The position numbers and the translations under genes are program-made. Shown one piece after another: positions 36,032-46,239 of a DNA stretch of 64,000 bases. The DNA is from Selenomonas sp. AE3005 (lineage in GTDB: Bacteria; Bacillota; Negativicutes; Selenomonadales; Selenomonadaceae). Each line of letters begins with the position of its first letter. Position 1 is the first letter of the stretch. The stretch spans positions 62,001 through 126,000 of the forward strand of contig NZ_JMME01000012.1 of the NCBI RefSeq assembly GCF_000686945.1. Reading direction: 5' to 3'. The notes under the pieces were generated by a model that saw only the letters and a list, made by a program, of their open reading frames with translations, was not told where the DNA came from and ran no database searches.

Positions 36032-36565
36032 TTACCGCACGATATCGTTCTTATCCAGGTCAAATTCCAAATGGCTGGCAGTGGTGCTCTTTCCTTTTTG
36101 TACACACAAGACATGGCCGTCAAAGGTGACGATATGGGTATCCCAGTTGTACTGCATATTATCACCATGAATGACAAGTCCCGGACGTTCAACGCCGCAA
36201 CGGGTGCCAAAGCACCAGACGGTATTTCCGGAAAGCTCGGCATACATGGCATCGCAGGTAAAATGCAGCTCGCCTTCGATAATTTCCGAACCGCCGTCAG
36301 TCCAGAGCAGCAGGGAGACAGGATTTATTCTGGCAGTTTGTGTAAGGAAGGTACGCTCTGCCAGTTTGATGCGAACATTGCCTGCCAGTGCGTAAAGGCC
36401 GGTATCTTCATGATAGTTTACATTTTCGGCAGAAACGGTAGGGCGGGCTTTGCTTTTGGCCATATCGGCGTTGATGTTGTGGCCACTGCCGGATTCAGCA
36501 TAGACAAAAGGACTGCTCACCAGTAAAAAACAAAGCATGATGAGGGTCAGCAGGCGAATAGGCAT
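36032..36565 (-). CDS. LptA/OstA-like periplasmic protein
   Basis: 177 residues: signal peptide (MPIRLLTLIMLCFLLVSSPFVYA) and an OstA-type beta-jellyroll with the repeating pattern VSAENVNYHEDTGLYALAGNVRI, GELHFTCDAMYAEL and GLVIHGDNMQYNWDTHIVTFDGHV. LptA proteins bridge inner and outer membranes in lipopolysaccharide export, so this supports a diderm cell. No lpt genes are adjacent; it is a lone gene, so it may be a paralogue. Two cysteines (WCFGTRCG) could form a disulfide. GGAGGGG precedes the ATG. Confidence 0.82.
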   Translation of the reverse strand: MPIRLLTLIMLCFLLVSSPFVYAESGSGHNINADMAKSKARPTVSAENVNYHEDTGLYALAGNVRIKLAERTFLTQTARINPVSLLLWTDGGSEIIEGELHFTCDAMYAELSGNTVWCFGTRCGVERPGLVIHGDNMQYNWDTHIVTFDGHVLCVQKGKSTTASHLEFDLDKNDIVR

Positions 36566-36600
36566 GAAATCCCCTCCTTTAAATGAATTTATTAACTTAT

Positions 36601-36629
36601 ATTTTACAGCAAAAACTTATTTTTGGCAA
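36601..36629 (-). promoter_or_regulatory. Promoter of the LptA-like gene
   Basis: On the minus strand TTGCCA (36629-36624), 17-base spacer, TAAAAT (36606-36601). Confidence 0.75.
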
Positions 36630-36707
36630 AATTGCAGGACTTTTATTTTATCTGCTAGTATTGTATAATTAAACATCTGTTATATATTGAAACAGGAGGT
36701 GGCGAAG

Positions 36708-37730
36708 GTGACTGTCAGGGAGCGCACTGAGGAACAGGAATATCAGATATTATCGCCATTGGCGGCCAAGAGCCGGGAGGCCAGAAGAAAACAGCCTATC
36801 GAGGAATGTGCCTTTCGTACAAAATTTCAGCGGGACCGGGACAGAATCCTGCATTCGAAGTCTTTCCGCCGCCTGAAACATAAAACTCAGGTGTATATCG
36901 TGGCCGGGGACCATTATCGTACCCGGATGACGCATAGCCTGGAAGTGTCACAGATATCCCGGACTATTGCCCGGGGGCTGCGGTTAAACGAAGATTTGGC
37001 CGAGGCCATTTCCTTGGGGCACGATGTAGGACATACGCCCTTCGGTCATGCCGGGGAATCGGTCATGGACGATTTGACAGGTCATTTTACCCACAATGAG
37101 CAGAGCCTGCGTGTCGTAGAATTTTTGGAACTGGGTGGCAAGGGACTTAATCTGACTTTTGAAGTCAAGGACGGCATTGTCAACCATACAGGGCCAACGC
37201 TGCCCCGGACCTTGGAAGGCCGGATTGTGCGCGTAGCTGACAGAATTGCCTATCTATGCCACGATTATGATGACAGCCTGCGGGCCGGCCTGCTGACGCC
37301 GGGGGACCTGCCGGCAGAGATTTACAAAGGTCTGGGGGAAAGTACCTCCCAGATGATTACGACCATGGTTGAGGATATGATTGTCAGCTCTGAAGGGCAG
37401 GGCGATATTCTGCAGTCAGCCAGAATCAAGGGGCTTATGGATGTTTTTCGCGAGTTTATGTTTAAAAACATCTATCACTCGGACATGCTGTCCCGGGAAC
37501 GCCGTCAGGCAGCCTTTGTTTTAAGGGAACTTTATCATTATTTTATGGAGAATTTTCTGGAGCTGCCGCCGGAATACATCGGCCGGGAAGAATGCTGGGG
37601 GCGGCAGAAGGTGGTTACGGATTATGTAGCCGGTCTTACGGACAGTTACGCCGTGGAACTCTTTAATGATATTTTTATGCCGCCGGTAGGCCATACGGCC
37701 AGTCCGGCAAAAAATAAAAAGGGATATTGA
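36708..37730 (+). CDS. dgt: Deoxyguanosinetriphosphate triphosphohydrolase-like HD protein
   Basis: About 340 residues. HD-domain metal ligands are visible as His in RTRMTHSLEVSQI and His-Asp in ISLGHDVGHTPFGHAGE, with Asp in YLCHDYDDSL. These enzymes release triphosphate from dNTPs and help shape nucleotide pools. GTG 36708 lies eight bases after AGGAGGT; the in-frame TTG at 36687 precedes that site. A TATAAT at 36664 could be its -10, with no good -35. It lies upstream of dnaG, a common Firmicutes order. Confidence 0.93.
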   Translation: MTVRERTEEQEYQILSPLAAKSREARRKQPIEECAFRTKFQRDRDRILHSKSFRRLKHKTQVYIVAGDHYRTRMTHSLEVSQISRTIARGLRLNEDLAEAISLGHDVGHTPFGHAGESVMDDLTGHFTHNEQSLRVVEFLELGGKGLNLTFEVKDGIVNHTGPTLPRTLEGRIVRVADRIAYLCHDYDDSLRAGLLTPGDLPAEIYKGLGESTSQMITTMVEDMIVSSEGQGDILQSARIKGLMDVFREFMFKNIYHSDMLSRERRQAAFVLRELYHYFMENFLELPPEYIGREECWGRQKVVTDYVAGLTDSYAVELFNDIFMPPVGHTASPAKNKKGY

Positions 37731-37898
37731 CAAATAGAGTAGAATAATATACTGTAAAAGAACTGTATGCAAAAATGTTATATTTTCAAGAAAAATTATT
37801 TATAAAAAGCAGGATTTTGAGTATAAAGCACGAATAGTATACAGCATGCTTGTTATAGTTAGTAACGGGATATTGGTTATCTGGTAAGGGGTTAGGTC

Positions 37899-39701
37899 AT
37901 GCGCAATGAACAATTGGATGAATTTGTTGAGCAGGTTCGTGCTCAGTCAGATATCCTGCAGGTTGTGCAGACCTATGTTTCCCTGAAAAAAAAGGGCAAC
38001 CGCTATTGGGGCTGCTGCCCTTTCCATGGTGAAAAGACGCCGTCTTTTTCCGTGGTACCGGATAAAGGTTTTTTTTATTGCTTTGGCTGCCATGCAGGTG
38101 GAAATGTTTTCAAGTTTATATCATTGATTGAAAATGTCACGTATTTCGAGGCGATTAAGCTTCAGGCAGAAAAGCTAGGTATTCCCCTGCCCCAGCGGCA
38201 GCGTACCCCACAGGAACTGGCCCGTGACCAGCAAAAAGCTGACCTGCGCAAGGTCAATGAAATGGCGCGGGATTTTTTTCACAACTGTTTGACGCTGACA
38301 AAACTCGGTGAGCCCGGTAAGGCATATTTTGCCAAGAGAAGTATTTCGCCGGAGACGATTGAAGAGTTTAAGTTAGGCTATGCCCCCGAGGCATGGGATA
38401 AACTGTCCACAGCCTTTGTAAAACGCGGGGTTAAAGAAGAGTTCCTGTTGGAGGCCGGGCTGGCTGCGGAGCGCAAGAACAGCCAGGGGATTTATGACCG
38501 TTTTCGGCACCGGGTTATCATACCGATAGCTGATGAACGGGGACGTGTCGTCGGTTTTGGCGGCCGCGTGCTGGATGACAGTACGCCGAAGTACCTCAAT
38601 ACTCCGGAAACTATCTTATTTAATAAGCGTAGACTTCTTTTTGGCTTGGACCGCTCGCATCGGGCTATAAGCAAGGCCGGCTATGCCATAGTCGTGGAAG
38701 GCTACATGGACGCGATTTCTGTATTCAGTGCCGGAATCCGTAATGTGGTGGCATCGCTGGGCACGGCTTTTACAGCAGAGCACTGCAAGCTGATTATGCG
38801 TTATGCACCGGCAATTTATTTCTGTTACGACAGTGATGAGGCCGGGCAAAAGGCTACTATCCGGGCGCTGTCCATTGTCCGGGATTCCGGGGCAACGGTG
38901 CGCGTGATTGTGGTGCCGGATGGCAAGGATCCGGATGAATTTATTCGTAAGCATGGGGCACAGGCCTTTCAGGAACTGGTGCAAAAAGCCCTGCCGCTGG
39001 TGGAATACCGGCTGCAGTATGTGCTAAAGCATATCAATCACGATACGCTGGAAGGCAAGGTAAAGGCACTTCATGCTATGCTGCCGGTTTTGGCCGGCAT
39101 TCGCGAATCAGCTGTAGTTATTGAGTATCAAAAAAAATTGTCCAGTGCGTTGCTTTTGGAAGAAGGCATTATTCAGGAGGAACTGCGGCGGTATGGCCGC
39201 AATCCGCAAATGCCGGAGGAGGGAGCTGTGGCCAGCACACCTATCCGGCAGGCAACCAGGCAGGTGGATTCAGCTCTGAAACGGGCTGGACGCATTGTTT
39301 TGCGTATGGCCTGGCAGGATATGGGGATTTTAATCCATTTACAGACAATGGTACCCCTGGATAGTATTGCAGATGACAATCAGCGAGAAGTTTTGCTTTA
39401 CTTGCAGGAATTAGCGGCAAGCAGGCAGAATCCTAATGAAGTACAGGCTGCGGAAAAAATAAGTGAGGCAGCAATGGCCGAACTGTCCCGGGCACTGGTG
39501 GAGGATTTAGGCAACAGAAACGAAGCTGATGCATATAACGACGCCATACGGGTATTGCGTCACGCATATTTAAATGCCTGTTACACGCGGCATGCCCGGC
39601 TGGCGGAGGAGTATCTGCAGGCTGGCAACACCGCCTATATTGCGGAGTTAAACGAAGCAAAAAAAATAAAAAGTGAAATGGAAGAGTTGCAATTTGAGTG
39701 A
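37899..39701 (+). CDS. dnaG: DNA primase
   Basis: Makes RNA primers at the replication fork. 600 residues: CHC2 zinc ribbon with Cys40, His43, Cys61, Cys64 (CCPFHGEKTPSF...YCFGCHAGGN), catalytic core with VVEGYMDAI (TOPRIM Glu) and DSDEAGQKA, and a C-terminal helicase-binding region. The 168-bp gap in front is AT-rich with a TTGACA (37727) and TATACT (37748) only 15 bases apart, a weak promoter candidate. rpoD follows 41 bp later, the usual dnaG-rpoD operon. Confidence 0.97.
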   Translation: MRNEQLDEFVEQVRAQSDILQVVQTYVSLKKKGNRYWGCCPFHGEKTPSFSVVPDKGFFYCFGCHAGGNVFKFISLIENVTYFEAIKLQAEKLGIPLPQRQRTPQELARDQQKADLRKVNEMARDFFHNCLTLTKLGEPGKAYFAKRSISPETIEEFKLGYAPEAWDKLSTAFVKRGVKEEFLLEAGLAAERKNSQGIYDRFRHRVIIPIADERGRVVGFGGRVLDDSTPKYLNTPETILFNKRRLLFGLDRSHRAISKAGYAIVVEGYMDAISVFSAGIRNVVASLGTAFTAEHCKLIMRYAPAIYFCYDSDEAGQKATIRALSIVRDSGATVRVIVVPDGKDPDEFIRKHGAQAFQELVQKALPLVEYRLQYVLKHINHDTLEGKVKALHAMLPVLAGIRESAVVIEYQKKLSSALLLEEGIIQEELRRYGRNPQMPEEGAVASTPIRQATRQVDSALKRAGRIVLRMAWQDMGILIHLQTMVPLDSIADDNQREVLLYLQELAASRQNPNEVQAAEKISEAAMAELSRALVEDLGNRNEADAYNDAIRVLRHAYLNACYTRHARLAEEYLQAGNTAYIAELNEAKKIKSEMEELQFE

Positions 39702-39742
39702 ATTTGTATGGAGTTATGAAGTCGTGGAAAGGGGAATTCTGA

Positions 39743-40879
39743 ATGGCTGAGGCTAAGAAGAAGATAAGCGTTCAGGCTGAGGCTGGCAGTAAGAACCACA
39801 GTTCGGAGATTGTGGAAAATTTATTGGCCAAAGGTGCGAAGAATGGCGGTACATTAACGTATGGCGAACTTGTGGAAGCCTTGCAGCAGGAAGACCTTTC
39901 ACCGGACGAAATCGACCGTATGTATGACACGTTCAGTCAGCAGGGTATCGAAATTGTTGATGATTCCAGCAATGTGGATACTGTTGACGATGAAATAGAT
40001 GATAAGGAGACCGAGGACGTGGAGATTGACCTCTCTGTGCCCGAAGGTATCAGCATTGATGACCCGGTACGCATGTACCTTAAAGAAATCGGCCGTGTGC
40101 CCCTGCTCACAGCTGATGAAGAAGTGGCATTGGCCAAGCGCATGCAGGACGGCGATGAAATCGCCCAGAAACGTCTGGCAGAGGCCAATCTGCGACTGGT
40201 AGTAAGCATTGCCAAGCGCTATGTGGGCCGTGGTATGCTGTTCCTGGATTTGATTCAGGAGGGCAATCTGGGCCTTATTAAGGCTGTGGAAAAGTTTGAC
40301 TACACCAAGGGCTATAAGTTCAGTACCTATGCTACGTGGTGGATTCGTCAGGCCATTACCCGTGCCATTGCAGACCAGGCGCGTACTATCCGTATCCCTG
40401 TGCATATGGTAGAGACCATCAATAAGCTGATTCGCGTGTCCCGTCAGCTCCTGCAGCAGCTGGGACGTGAACCGTCGCCGGAAGAAATCGCCAAGGAGAT
40501 GGATATCAGCGTAGAGCGCGTCCGGGAAATCATGAAGATTGCCCAGGAGCCTGTATCCTTGGAAACGCCTATCGGTGAAGAAGAAGATTCCCATCTCGGT
40601 GACTTCATCGAGGACCAGGATGCACCGGCACCGGCTGACGCGGCGTCCTTCATGCTCCTGAAGGAACAGCTCGAGGAAGTTCTGGACACTTTGACGCCGC
40701 GTGAGGAAAAAGTTCTGCGCCTGCGTTTTGGTCTGGACGATGGCCGCGCCCGTACTTTGGAAGAGGTCGGCCAGAACTTTGGTGTTACCCGTGAGCGTAT
40801 CCGCCAGATTGAGGCCAAGGCCCTGCGCAAACTGCGTCATCCCAGCCGCAGCCGCAAGCTCAAGGACTTCCTGGACTAA
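39743..40879 (+). CDS. rpoD: Primary sigma factor
   Basis: Housekeeping sigma factor of 378 residues. Region 1.2 [16 protein letters not shown], region 2 [27 protein letters not shown] and [22 protein letters not shown] (-10 recognition), region 3 and region 4 [23 protein letters not shown] (-35 recognition). A short region 1.1 is as in Firmicutes SigA. The TTGACA/TATAAT promoters annotated in this window match its expected specificity. Confidence 0.97.
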   Translation: MAEAKKKISVQAEAGSKNHSSEIVENLLAKGAKNGGTLTYGELVEALQQEDLSPDEIDRMYDTFSQQGIEIVDDSSNVDTVDDEIDDKETEDVEIDLSVPEGISIDDPVRMYLKEIGRVPLLTADEEVALAKRMQDGDEIAQKRLAEANLRLVVSIAKRYVGRGMLFLDLIQEGNLGLIKAVEKFDYTKGYKFSTYATWWIRQAITRAIADQARTIRIPVHMVETINKLIRVSRQLLQQLGREPSPEEIAKEMDISVERVREIMKIAQEPVSLETPIGEEEDSHLGDFIEDQDAPAPADAASFMLLKEQLEEVLDTLTPREEKVLRLRFGLDDGRARTLEEVGQNFGVTRERIRQIEAKALRKLRHPSRSRKLKDFLD

Positions 40880-40889
40880 TAACATTTCC

Positions 40890-40918
40890 TTGACATTAAA
40901 GATTCTGTTTAATATAAT
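40890..40918 (+). promoter_or_regulatory. Perfect consensus promoter of tRNA-Asn
   Basis: TTGACA (40890-40895), exactly 17 bases, TATAAT (40913-40918). Confidence 0.93.
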
Positions 40919-40951
40919 TATCCCTGTTGGTGCGTAGGCATCGATGTATAT

Positions 40952-41027
40952 TCCCCGATAGTTCAGTTGGTAGAACGGTGGACTGTTAATCCATATGTCG
41001 CAGGTTCGAGTCCCGCTCGGGGAGCCA
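40952..41027 (+). tRNA. tRNA-Asn (anticodon GTT)
   Basis: 76 bases. The acceptor stem TCCCCGA pairs with TCGGGGA, discriminator G, CCA encoded (41025-41027). The anticodon loop reads CTGTTAA with GTT, and the T-loop GGTTCGAGTCC is canonical. It has its own promoter and terminator. Confidence 0.98.
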
Positions 41028-41036
41028 TGTATACTC

Positions 41037-41070
41037 AAGGGTGTAACGTAATGGTTACACCCTTTTTCTT
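41037..41070 (+). terminator. Terminator of tRNA-Asn
   Basis: AAGGGTGTAAC / GTTACACCCTT, 6-base loop, T-rich tail. Confidence 0.92.
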
Positions 41071-41091
41071 ATGATTAAAGGAGGCATCCTT

Positions 41092-41781
41092 ATGCATTTA
41101 GATGAAAGATTGCAAGCCCTGGCTGATTTCGTGCCGGAGGGCTGCCGGGCTGCAGATATTGGCACGGACCACGGCTATCTGGCGGCAGCACTTATTCAGC
41201 AGGGCAAAGCGGCCTTTGTAGTGGCTGGTGACAAGAATCGCGGCCCCTATGAGGCTGCGATACGCACGGTGAAAGAGCAGGCGCTGATGGAAAACCAGAT
41301 TGCCGTGCGGTTAGGTGACGGCCTGGCGGTTTTACAGCCCGGTGAAGTGGATACGGTGTGCATAGCCGGTATGGGCGGTGTACTGATAGCCTCGATACTC
41401 GAGGCGCAGCCGGAGGTGACTGCGGCCTTGGGGACGCTGGTGCTGCAGCCCATGAACGGTGCCGCAGAATTGCGCGAATGGCTCTATGATAATGCCTGGC
41501 ATATCAGTGATGAGAATCTCGTCATTGCTGATGGGCGTATCTACGAGGTCATCAAGGCGGAGAAAGGCAGCCGGAAAAAGCCGGGGCCGTTGGATTTGCT
41601 GGTGGGACCAAAGCTGTGGCAGAAAAAACCGCCGCTGCTGCGTAATCATATTGAGGCCCTGCTTTTCCAGCAGCGCCGGATTATTAACGGCATGGAGAAA
41701 AGTGACCGGGCTAAGGGTGATAAACGTTTTGCCCGGGTAAAACGTCTGGTAAGGTCATTGGAGGGACGGCTGAAATGGTAA
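41092..41781 (+). CDS. trmK: tRNA (adenine(22)-N1)-methyltransferase
   Basis: 229-residue SAM-dependent methyltransferase of the TrmK family, which methylates A22 of certain tRNAs. The SAM loop is AADIGTDHGYLAAALI and the following blocks CIAGMGG and LVLQPMNGAAELREWL are family-specific. ATG 41092 is seven bases after AAAGGAGG; an in-frame ATG at 41071 precedes that site. The next gene overlaps by seven bases, a typical trmK-NIF3 pair. Confidence 0.94.
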   Translation: MHLDERLQALADFVPEGCRAADIGTDHGYLAAALIQQGKAAFVVAGDKNRGPYEAAIRTVKEQALMENQIAVRLGDGLAVLQPGEVDTVCIAGMGGVLIASILEAQPEVTAALGTLVLQPMNGAAELREWLYDNAWHISDENLVIADGRIYEVIKAEKGSRKKPGPLDLLVGPKLWQKKPPLLRNHIEALLFQQRRIINGMEKSDRAKGDKRFARVKRLVRSLEGRLKW

Positions 41782-42578
41782 AATGCCAAGTGGTGATGGA
41801 TGCCATAGAACGGCTGGCTCCGAAACGGCTGGCCGAGGACTGGGATAATCCCGGGCTGTTGGTCGGTTCCTTTAAGCAAAATGTGCGGCGTATTCTGGTA
41901 TGCCTGGATGTCAGTGACGCAGTGGTCGAGCAGGCCATTGCCTGTGAGGCCGATATGATAGTGGCTCACCATCCTTTGATATTTAAAGGCCTGAAAAAAA
42001 TCCGCACGGACCTGCCGCTGGGAGCACGGCTGCAGCAGCTGTTGAAGCACGATATAGCCGTGGCCGCAGCACATACAAATCTTGATATCGCTGTGGGCGG
42101 CGTTAATGATGTTCTGGCGACAGCGATTGGTCTGGAAAAGTTGTCCACGTTTGTTATTACCTCGCAGGCTGAGGACGGTACGGTGGAAAGTCTGGGCCGT
42201 ATGGGTACCTTGCCGGCACCCATGGCGGTGGAGGATTTTGCCCGGCAGGTGCGCGATGCTCTGCCTGCCAGTCATGTGCGTCTGGTTAATGCCGGCAAAC
42301 GGGCTGTGCGCAAGGTGGCTTTATGCAGCGGCAGCGGTGCAGAATTTATTCAAAAGGCCGCCTTTATGGGGGCTGACGCCTACGTTACCGGTGATGTAAA
42401 ATACCATGAGGCCCAGCAGGCCGTGGAGCTGGGGATGCACGTTATTGACGCCGGTCATTTTGCCACGGAGTTCCCCGTGGTGGAAGTTCTCAGGGAAAAA
42501 CTTTCCCAGGAGCTGGCGGAATATGACGTGGAAGTTATCGCTGACAGGGAGTCTACGGACTTTTTCCAAATCATGTGA
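41775..42578 (+). CDS. NIF3-family dinuclear metal-binding protein
   Basis: 267 residues of the NIF3/YbgI/YqfO family. Metal ligands are seen in MIVAHHPLIFKGLK (His-His), AAHTNLDI, and HVIDAGHFATEFP near the end. It is sometimes annotated as a GTP cyclohydrolase I type 2, but the true activity is unsettled. The regulatory PII-like insert of longer homologues is absent or minimal at this length. GGAGG precedes ATG 41775. Confidence 0.93.
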   Translation: MVKCQVVMDAIERLAPKRLAEDWDNPGLLVGSFKQNVRRILVCLDVSDAVVEQAIACEADMIVAHHPLIFKGLKKIRTDLPLGARLQQLLKHDIAVAAAHTNLDIAVGGVNDVLATAIGLEKLSTFVITSQAEDGTVESLGRMGTLPAPMAVEDFARQVRDALPASHVRLVNAGKRAVRKVALCSGSGAEFIQKAAFMGADAYVTGDVKYHEAQQAVELGMHVIDAGHFATEFPVVEVLREKLSQELAEYDVEVIADRESTDFFQIM

Positions 42579-42614
42579 TGACAAAAAATGCAGAGAAAGT
42601 TTTAGAGCAAAAAT

Positions 42615-43544
42615 ATGACAAAGAATGAATTGCGAAAGCAGACCGTACGTTATATCCAGATTACACTGGGCGCGCTGATTGTCTGCCTGGGCTTTAATCT
42701 TTTTATTATACCGGCGCACCTTCTCACCGGAGGTATCAGCGGTATTGCCCTGATTATCTACTATCTGACGGACCTGCCGGTAGGTATGCAGAACATAGTC
42801 TACAATCTGCCGATACTGTATCTGGCCTATAAGGTGTTTGGCCGGCTGTATGCCTGGGATACAGTGGTGGGAACGGTGGTACTGTCCCTGATTCTGGATG
42901 CTACGCATTTTCTGGTGGACTGGAACATCACGCAGGACGGCATGCTCAATGCCATTTTCGGTGGTGTGATGGCAGGCATAGGCTTTGGTATTATCTTTCG
43001 GGCCAATGCCAATACCGGCGGCCTTGATGTAGTGGGGGCCGTGGTCAAAAAGTTTTATTCCGTGGATATGGGCACGGTGATATTCCTGATGAATTTCATC
43101 ATCGTCATGTCCTCGGCCTGGATGTTTAACATTGATGAGGCCTTGTATACGCTGGTGTCCATTTACGTTACGGCGGAGCTGACCAATCGTGTGGCTGCCG
43201 GACTCAACCGCGAAAAATCGATTTTTATCGTGTCGCCGGCGGCGGAGCAAATCTGTCAGGACATCATGGAAAATGTCCATCGCGGCGTGACCTTCCTGGA
43301 AGGGAAGGGCGGTTTTGCGCAGGAACACAAGGATATTTTGTTCATTGTGGTACGTCTTACGCAGGTCAGCCGCGTCAAGGCCATCGTTGACCATTATGAC
43401 CGGCAGGCCTTTATGATTGTGTCGGATACCTCGGAGGTTTCCGGCAAGGGCTTTACCCTGGAATGTGAGACGTATGAGGACGCCCGTGCCAAGTGGCAGG
43501 AAGAACAGAAAAGACATAAGGAGCTTACTGGCGGACATATCTGA
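42615..43544 (+). CDS. YitT family membrane protein
   Basis: 309 residues with five or six membrane helices (first FNLFIIPAHLLTGGISGIALIIYYL) and a C-terminal DUF2179 cytoplasmic domain (GVTFLEGKGGF, KAIVDHYDRQAFMIVSDTSEVSGKGF). Function unknown; possibly a transporter. Gene starts 36 bp after the NIF3 gene with little visible Shine-Dalgarno, so translation may depend on coupling. Confidence 0.92.
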   Translation: MTKNELRKQTVRYIQITLGALIVCLGFNLFIIPAHLLTGGISGIALIIYYLTDLPVGMQNIVYNLPILYLAYKVFGRLYAWDTVVGTVVLSLILDATHFLVDWNITQDGMLNAIFGGVMAGIGFGIIFRANANTGGLDVVGAVVKKFYSVDMGTVIFLMNFIIVMSSAWMFNIDEALYTLVSIYVTAELTNRVAAGLNREKSIFIVSPAAEQICQDIMENVHRGVTFLEGKGGFAQEHKDILFIVVRLTQVSRVKAIVDHYDRQAFMIVSDTSEVSGKGFTLECETYEDARAKWQEEQKRHKELTGGHI

Positions 43545-43551
43545 CCAATGG

Positions 43552-43580
43552 TTGCGATTTTGCCCCAGTTACGGTATAAT
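43552..43580 (+). promoter_or_regulatory. Promoter of leuS
   Basis: TTGCGA (43552-43557), 17-base spacer, TATAAT (43575-43580). The short leader leaves no room for a T-box, unlike glyQS. Confidence 0.72.
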
Positions 43581-43616
43581 ACACCTAATTGTGAACATTA
43601 TTAGGAGGAGATAGGC

Positions 43617-46091
43617 TTGGATAAGTATTCACCCCAGGAGATAGAAAAGAAATGGCAGGATAAATGGGAAAAAGATGCTGCCTTTAAAACAGAGATGGAC
43701 GCGAACCGTCCGAAGTATTATGCGCTGGAGATGTTCCCGTATCCTTCCGGCAATCTGCATATGGGACATGTCCGCAATTACTCCATCGGTGATGTGATGG
43801 CCCGTTATAAGACCATGGAGGGCTTTAATGTCCTGCATCCCATGGGCTTTGACTCCTTCGGTATGCCGGCGGAAAATGCAGCCATCAAGAATAATGTCAA
43901 GCCTGCGGATTGGACGTACAGCAATATCGAGAACATGAAACGCCAGCAGCGTTCCATGGGCCTGTCCTATGACTGGGACAGGGAGGCTATCACCTGCAGC
44001 CCGGAATACTACAAGTGGACGCAGTGGCTCTTTGAACTCTTCTACAAGAAGGGGCTGGCATACAAGAAAAAGGCGTCCGTAAACTGGTGCGATACCTGCG
44101 GTACGGTACTGGCTAACGAGCAGGTTATCGACGGCAAGTGCTGGCGCTGTGACTCTGAAGTACAGAAGAAGGACCTGTCCCAGTGGTTCCTGAAAATCAC
44201 GGATTATGCCGATGTGCTCTTAAAAGACCTTGATAAGCTCAAAGGCTGGCCGGAGCGTGTTAAGACCATGCAGGACAACTGGATTGGCCGCAGTGAAGGC
44301 CTCGAATTCGAGATGCCTGTAGAAGGACTGGATGAGAAACTTTCCGTCTACACCACCCGTCCCGATACGGCTTATGGTATTACTTTCGTGGCTCTGGCTG
44401 CCGAAAATCCGCTCGTGGAAAAAATCTGCGAAAACAACCCGAAAGCTGCGGAAATCAAGGCTTTCTGTGATAAAGTCCGCAATCAGTCGGAAATGGAACG
44501 TACTTCCAGTGAGTCGGAGAAGGAAGGTATCTTTACCGGCGTTTATGCTATCAATCCGTTCAACGGCAACAAGGCTCAGCTTTGGGTGACCAACTACGTG
44601 CTGGCTGATTATGGTACCGGCGCTGTTATGGGCGTGCCCTCCGGTGACCAGCGCGACTGGATGTTTGCCAAGAAGTACGACCTGCCCATTATCCTGACGC
44701 TGCAGCCGAAGGACAAGGAACTCAAGCTCGAGGAAATGGACGCTGCTTATACGGATAAGGACGGTGTACTGGTTAACTCCGGCAAATTTACCGGCATGGA
44801 AATCCACAAAGCCATGAGCGGCATTATCGATGAAGCTGAGGCGCAGGGCTTTGGTAAGCGTAAAGTTAACTACCGCCTGCGTGACTGGCTGATTTCCCGT
44901 CAGCGTTACTGGGGCGCACCGATTCCGGTTATCCACTGCCCGCATTGCGGTGAAGTGCTCGTGCCGGAAAAAGACCTGCCGGTCAGACTGCCGGAAGACG
45001 TGTCCTTCGACAGTGGTGCGCTGTCGCCATTGGCTACCAGCGAGGCCTTTGTCAACTGCAAGTGCCCGCAGTGTGGTGCTGATGCCAAGCGTGAAACGGA
45101 TACCATGGATACCTTTATCTGTTCTTCCTGGTATTACCTGCGCTATACTGACCCGAAAAATGACCAGGCACCGTTTGACAAGGAAAAAGTCAATTACTGG
45201 GCTCCGGTTGACCAGTATATCGGCGGTATCGAGCATGCTATCCTGCACCTCCTGTACTCGCGTTTCTTTACGAAGGTGCTCCATGATGCCGGCCTCGTAG
45301 ACTTTGACGAACCGTTTGCCAATCTGCTTACGCAGGGCATGGTTCTGAAAGACGGCTCCAAGATGAGTAAGTCCAAGGGCAATGTTGTTTCCCCGGAAGA
45401 AATCATCGCCAAGTACGGCGCTGATACCGCCCGTCTGTTTATCCTGTTTGCGGCTCCGGCTGACCGTGACCTCGAGTGGAGCGACCAGGGCGTGGAAGGT
45501 GCTTTCCGTTTCTTAGGCCGTGTATGGCGTATCCTCGACCACTTTGAGGATATGGTCAAGGCCGGCAAGGACGACTACGATGTGTCCGCGCTGACCAAGG
45601 AAGAAAAAGAACTGCGCCGTGTACTCCATGTGACCATCAAAAAGGTTACGGAGGATATTCGCGACCGCTTTATGTTCAATACGGCTATTTCCTCAATTAT
45701 GGAACTGGTCAATGCGGCGTATGTATTCCAGGATAAGGAACTCAATGCCGGTCTGGCCAGAGAGTTCGCTGGCAGCCTCGTGAAGATGCTGGCTCCGTTT
45801 GCACCGCATATTACGGAAGAACTCTGGCATAATCTCTTCGGTGAGGGCAGCGTGCATCAGCAGCAGTGGCCAGCGTTTGAAGAAGAGGCCACGAAACTGG
45901 CCGAAATTGAAATCGTGCTGCAGATTAACGGCAAGGTAAGGGATAGAATCACCCTGCCGGCAGATATTGACAGAGCTGCGATGGAAGAGGCTGTCAAGGA
46001 ATTGCCCCGGGCTAAGGAGCTCACTGCAGGCAAGACTATTGTCAAGGTTATCTGTGTTCCGAAGAAACTTGTTAATATCGTAGTAAAATAA
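43617..46091 (+). CDS. leuS: Leucyl-tRNA synthetase
   Basis: 824-residue class-I synthetase. The HIGH motif appears as HMGH in [14 protein letters not shown], the CP1 editing domain includes [13 protein letters not shown] and [10 protein letters not shown], a zinc-like CxxC region is at CPHCGEVLV, and KMSKS is in [13 protein letters not shown]. The start is TTG 43617, eight bases after AGGAGG. Confidence 0.98.
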   Translation: MDKYSPQEIEKKWQDKWEKDAAFKTEMDANRPKYYALEMFPYPSGNLHMGHVRNYSIGDVMARYKTMEGFNVLHPMGFDSFGMPAENAAIKNNVKPADWTYSNIENMKRQQRSMGLSYDWDREAITCSPEYYKWTQWLFELFYKKGLAYKKKASVNWCDTCGTVLANEQVIDGKCWRCDSEVQKKDLSQWFLKITDYADVLLKDLDKLKGWPERVKTMQDNWIGRSEGLEFEMPVEGLDEKLSVYTTRPDTAYGITFVALAAENPLVEKICENNPKAAEIKAFCDKVRNQSEMERTSSESEKEGIFTGVYAINPFNGNKAQLWVTNYVLADYGTGAVMGVPSGDQRDWMFAKKYDLPIILTLQPKDKELKLEEMDAAYTDKDGVLVNSGKFTGMEIHKAMSGIIDEAEAQGFGKRKVNYRLRDWLISRQRYWGAPIPVIHCPHCGEVLVPEKDLPVRLPEDVSFDSGALSPLATSEAFVNCKCPQCGADAKRETDTMDTFICSSWYYLRYTDPKNDQAPFDKEKVNYWAPVDQYIGGIEHAILHLLYSRFFTKVLHDAGLVDFDEPFANLLTQGMVLKDGSKMSKSKGNVVSPEEIIAKYGADTARLFILFAAPADRDLEWSDQGVEGAFRFLGRVWRILDHFEDMVKAGKDDYDVSALTKEEKELRRVLHVTIKKVTEDIRDRFMFNTAISSIMELVNAAYVFQDKELNAGLAREFAGSLVKMLAPFAPHITEELWHNLFGEGSVHQQQWPAFEEEATKLAEIEIVLQINGKVRDRITLPADIDRAAMEEAVKELPRAKELTAGKTIVKVICVPKKLVNIVVK

Positions 46092-46106
46092 TATGGCTGA
46101 TAAATG

Positions 46107-46143
46107 CAGGCAAGGGTGAAAAATACCTTGCCTGTGTATTTAT
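46107..46143 (+). terminator. Probable terminator of leuS
   Basis: CAGGCAAGG (46107-46115) pairs perfectly with CCTTGCCTG (46126-46134); a modest T-containing tail follows. Confidence 0.65.
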
Positions 46144-46166
46144 ATGTAGCGATTTGTACTATTGTA

Positions 46167-46175
46167 TGCTATAAT
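46167..46175 (+). promoter_or_regulatory. Extended -10 promoter element
   Basis: TGC-TATAAT, an extended -10 with no clear -35, about 65 bp before the HD-GYP gene. Confidence 0.6.
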
Positions 46176-46239
46176 GGGAATAATGATAAGAATCAATATT
46201 TAATTATGCAAAAGCTGGGATTAGGGAGGATGATGGCTG

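Noticed and set aside
43545-43616. T-box ahead of leuS
   Set aside because: The gap is only 72 bases with a promoter inside it; no AGGGTGG core.
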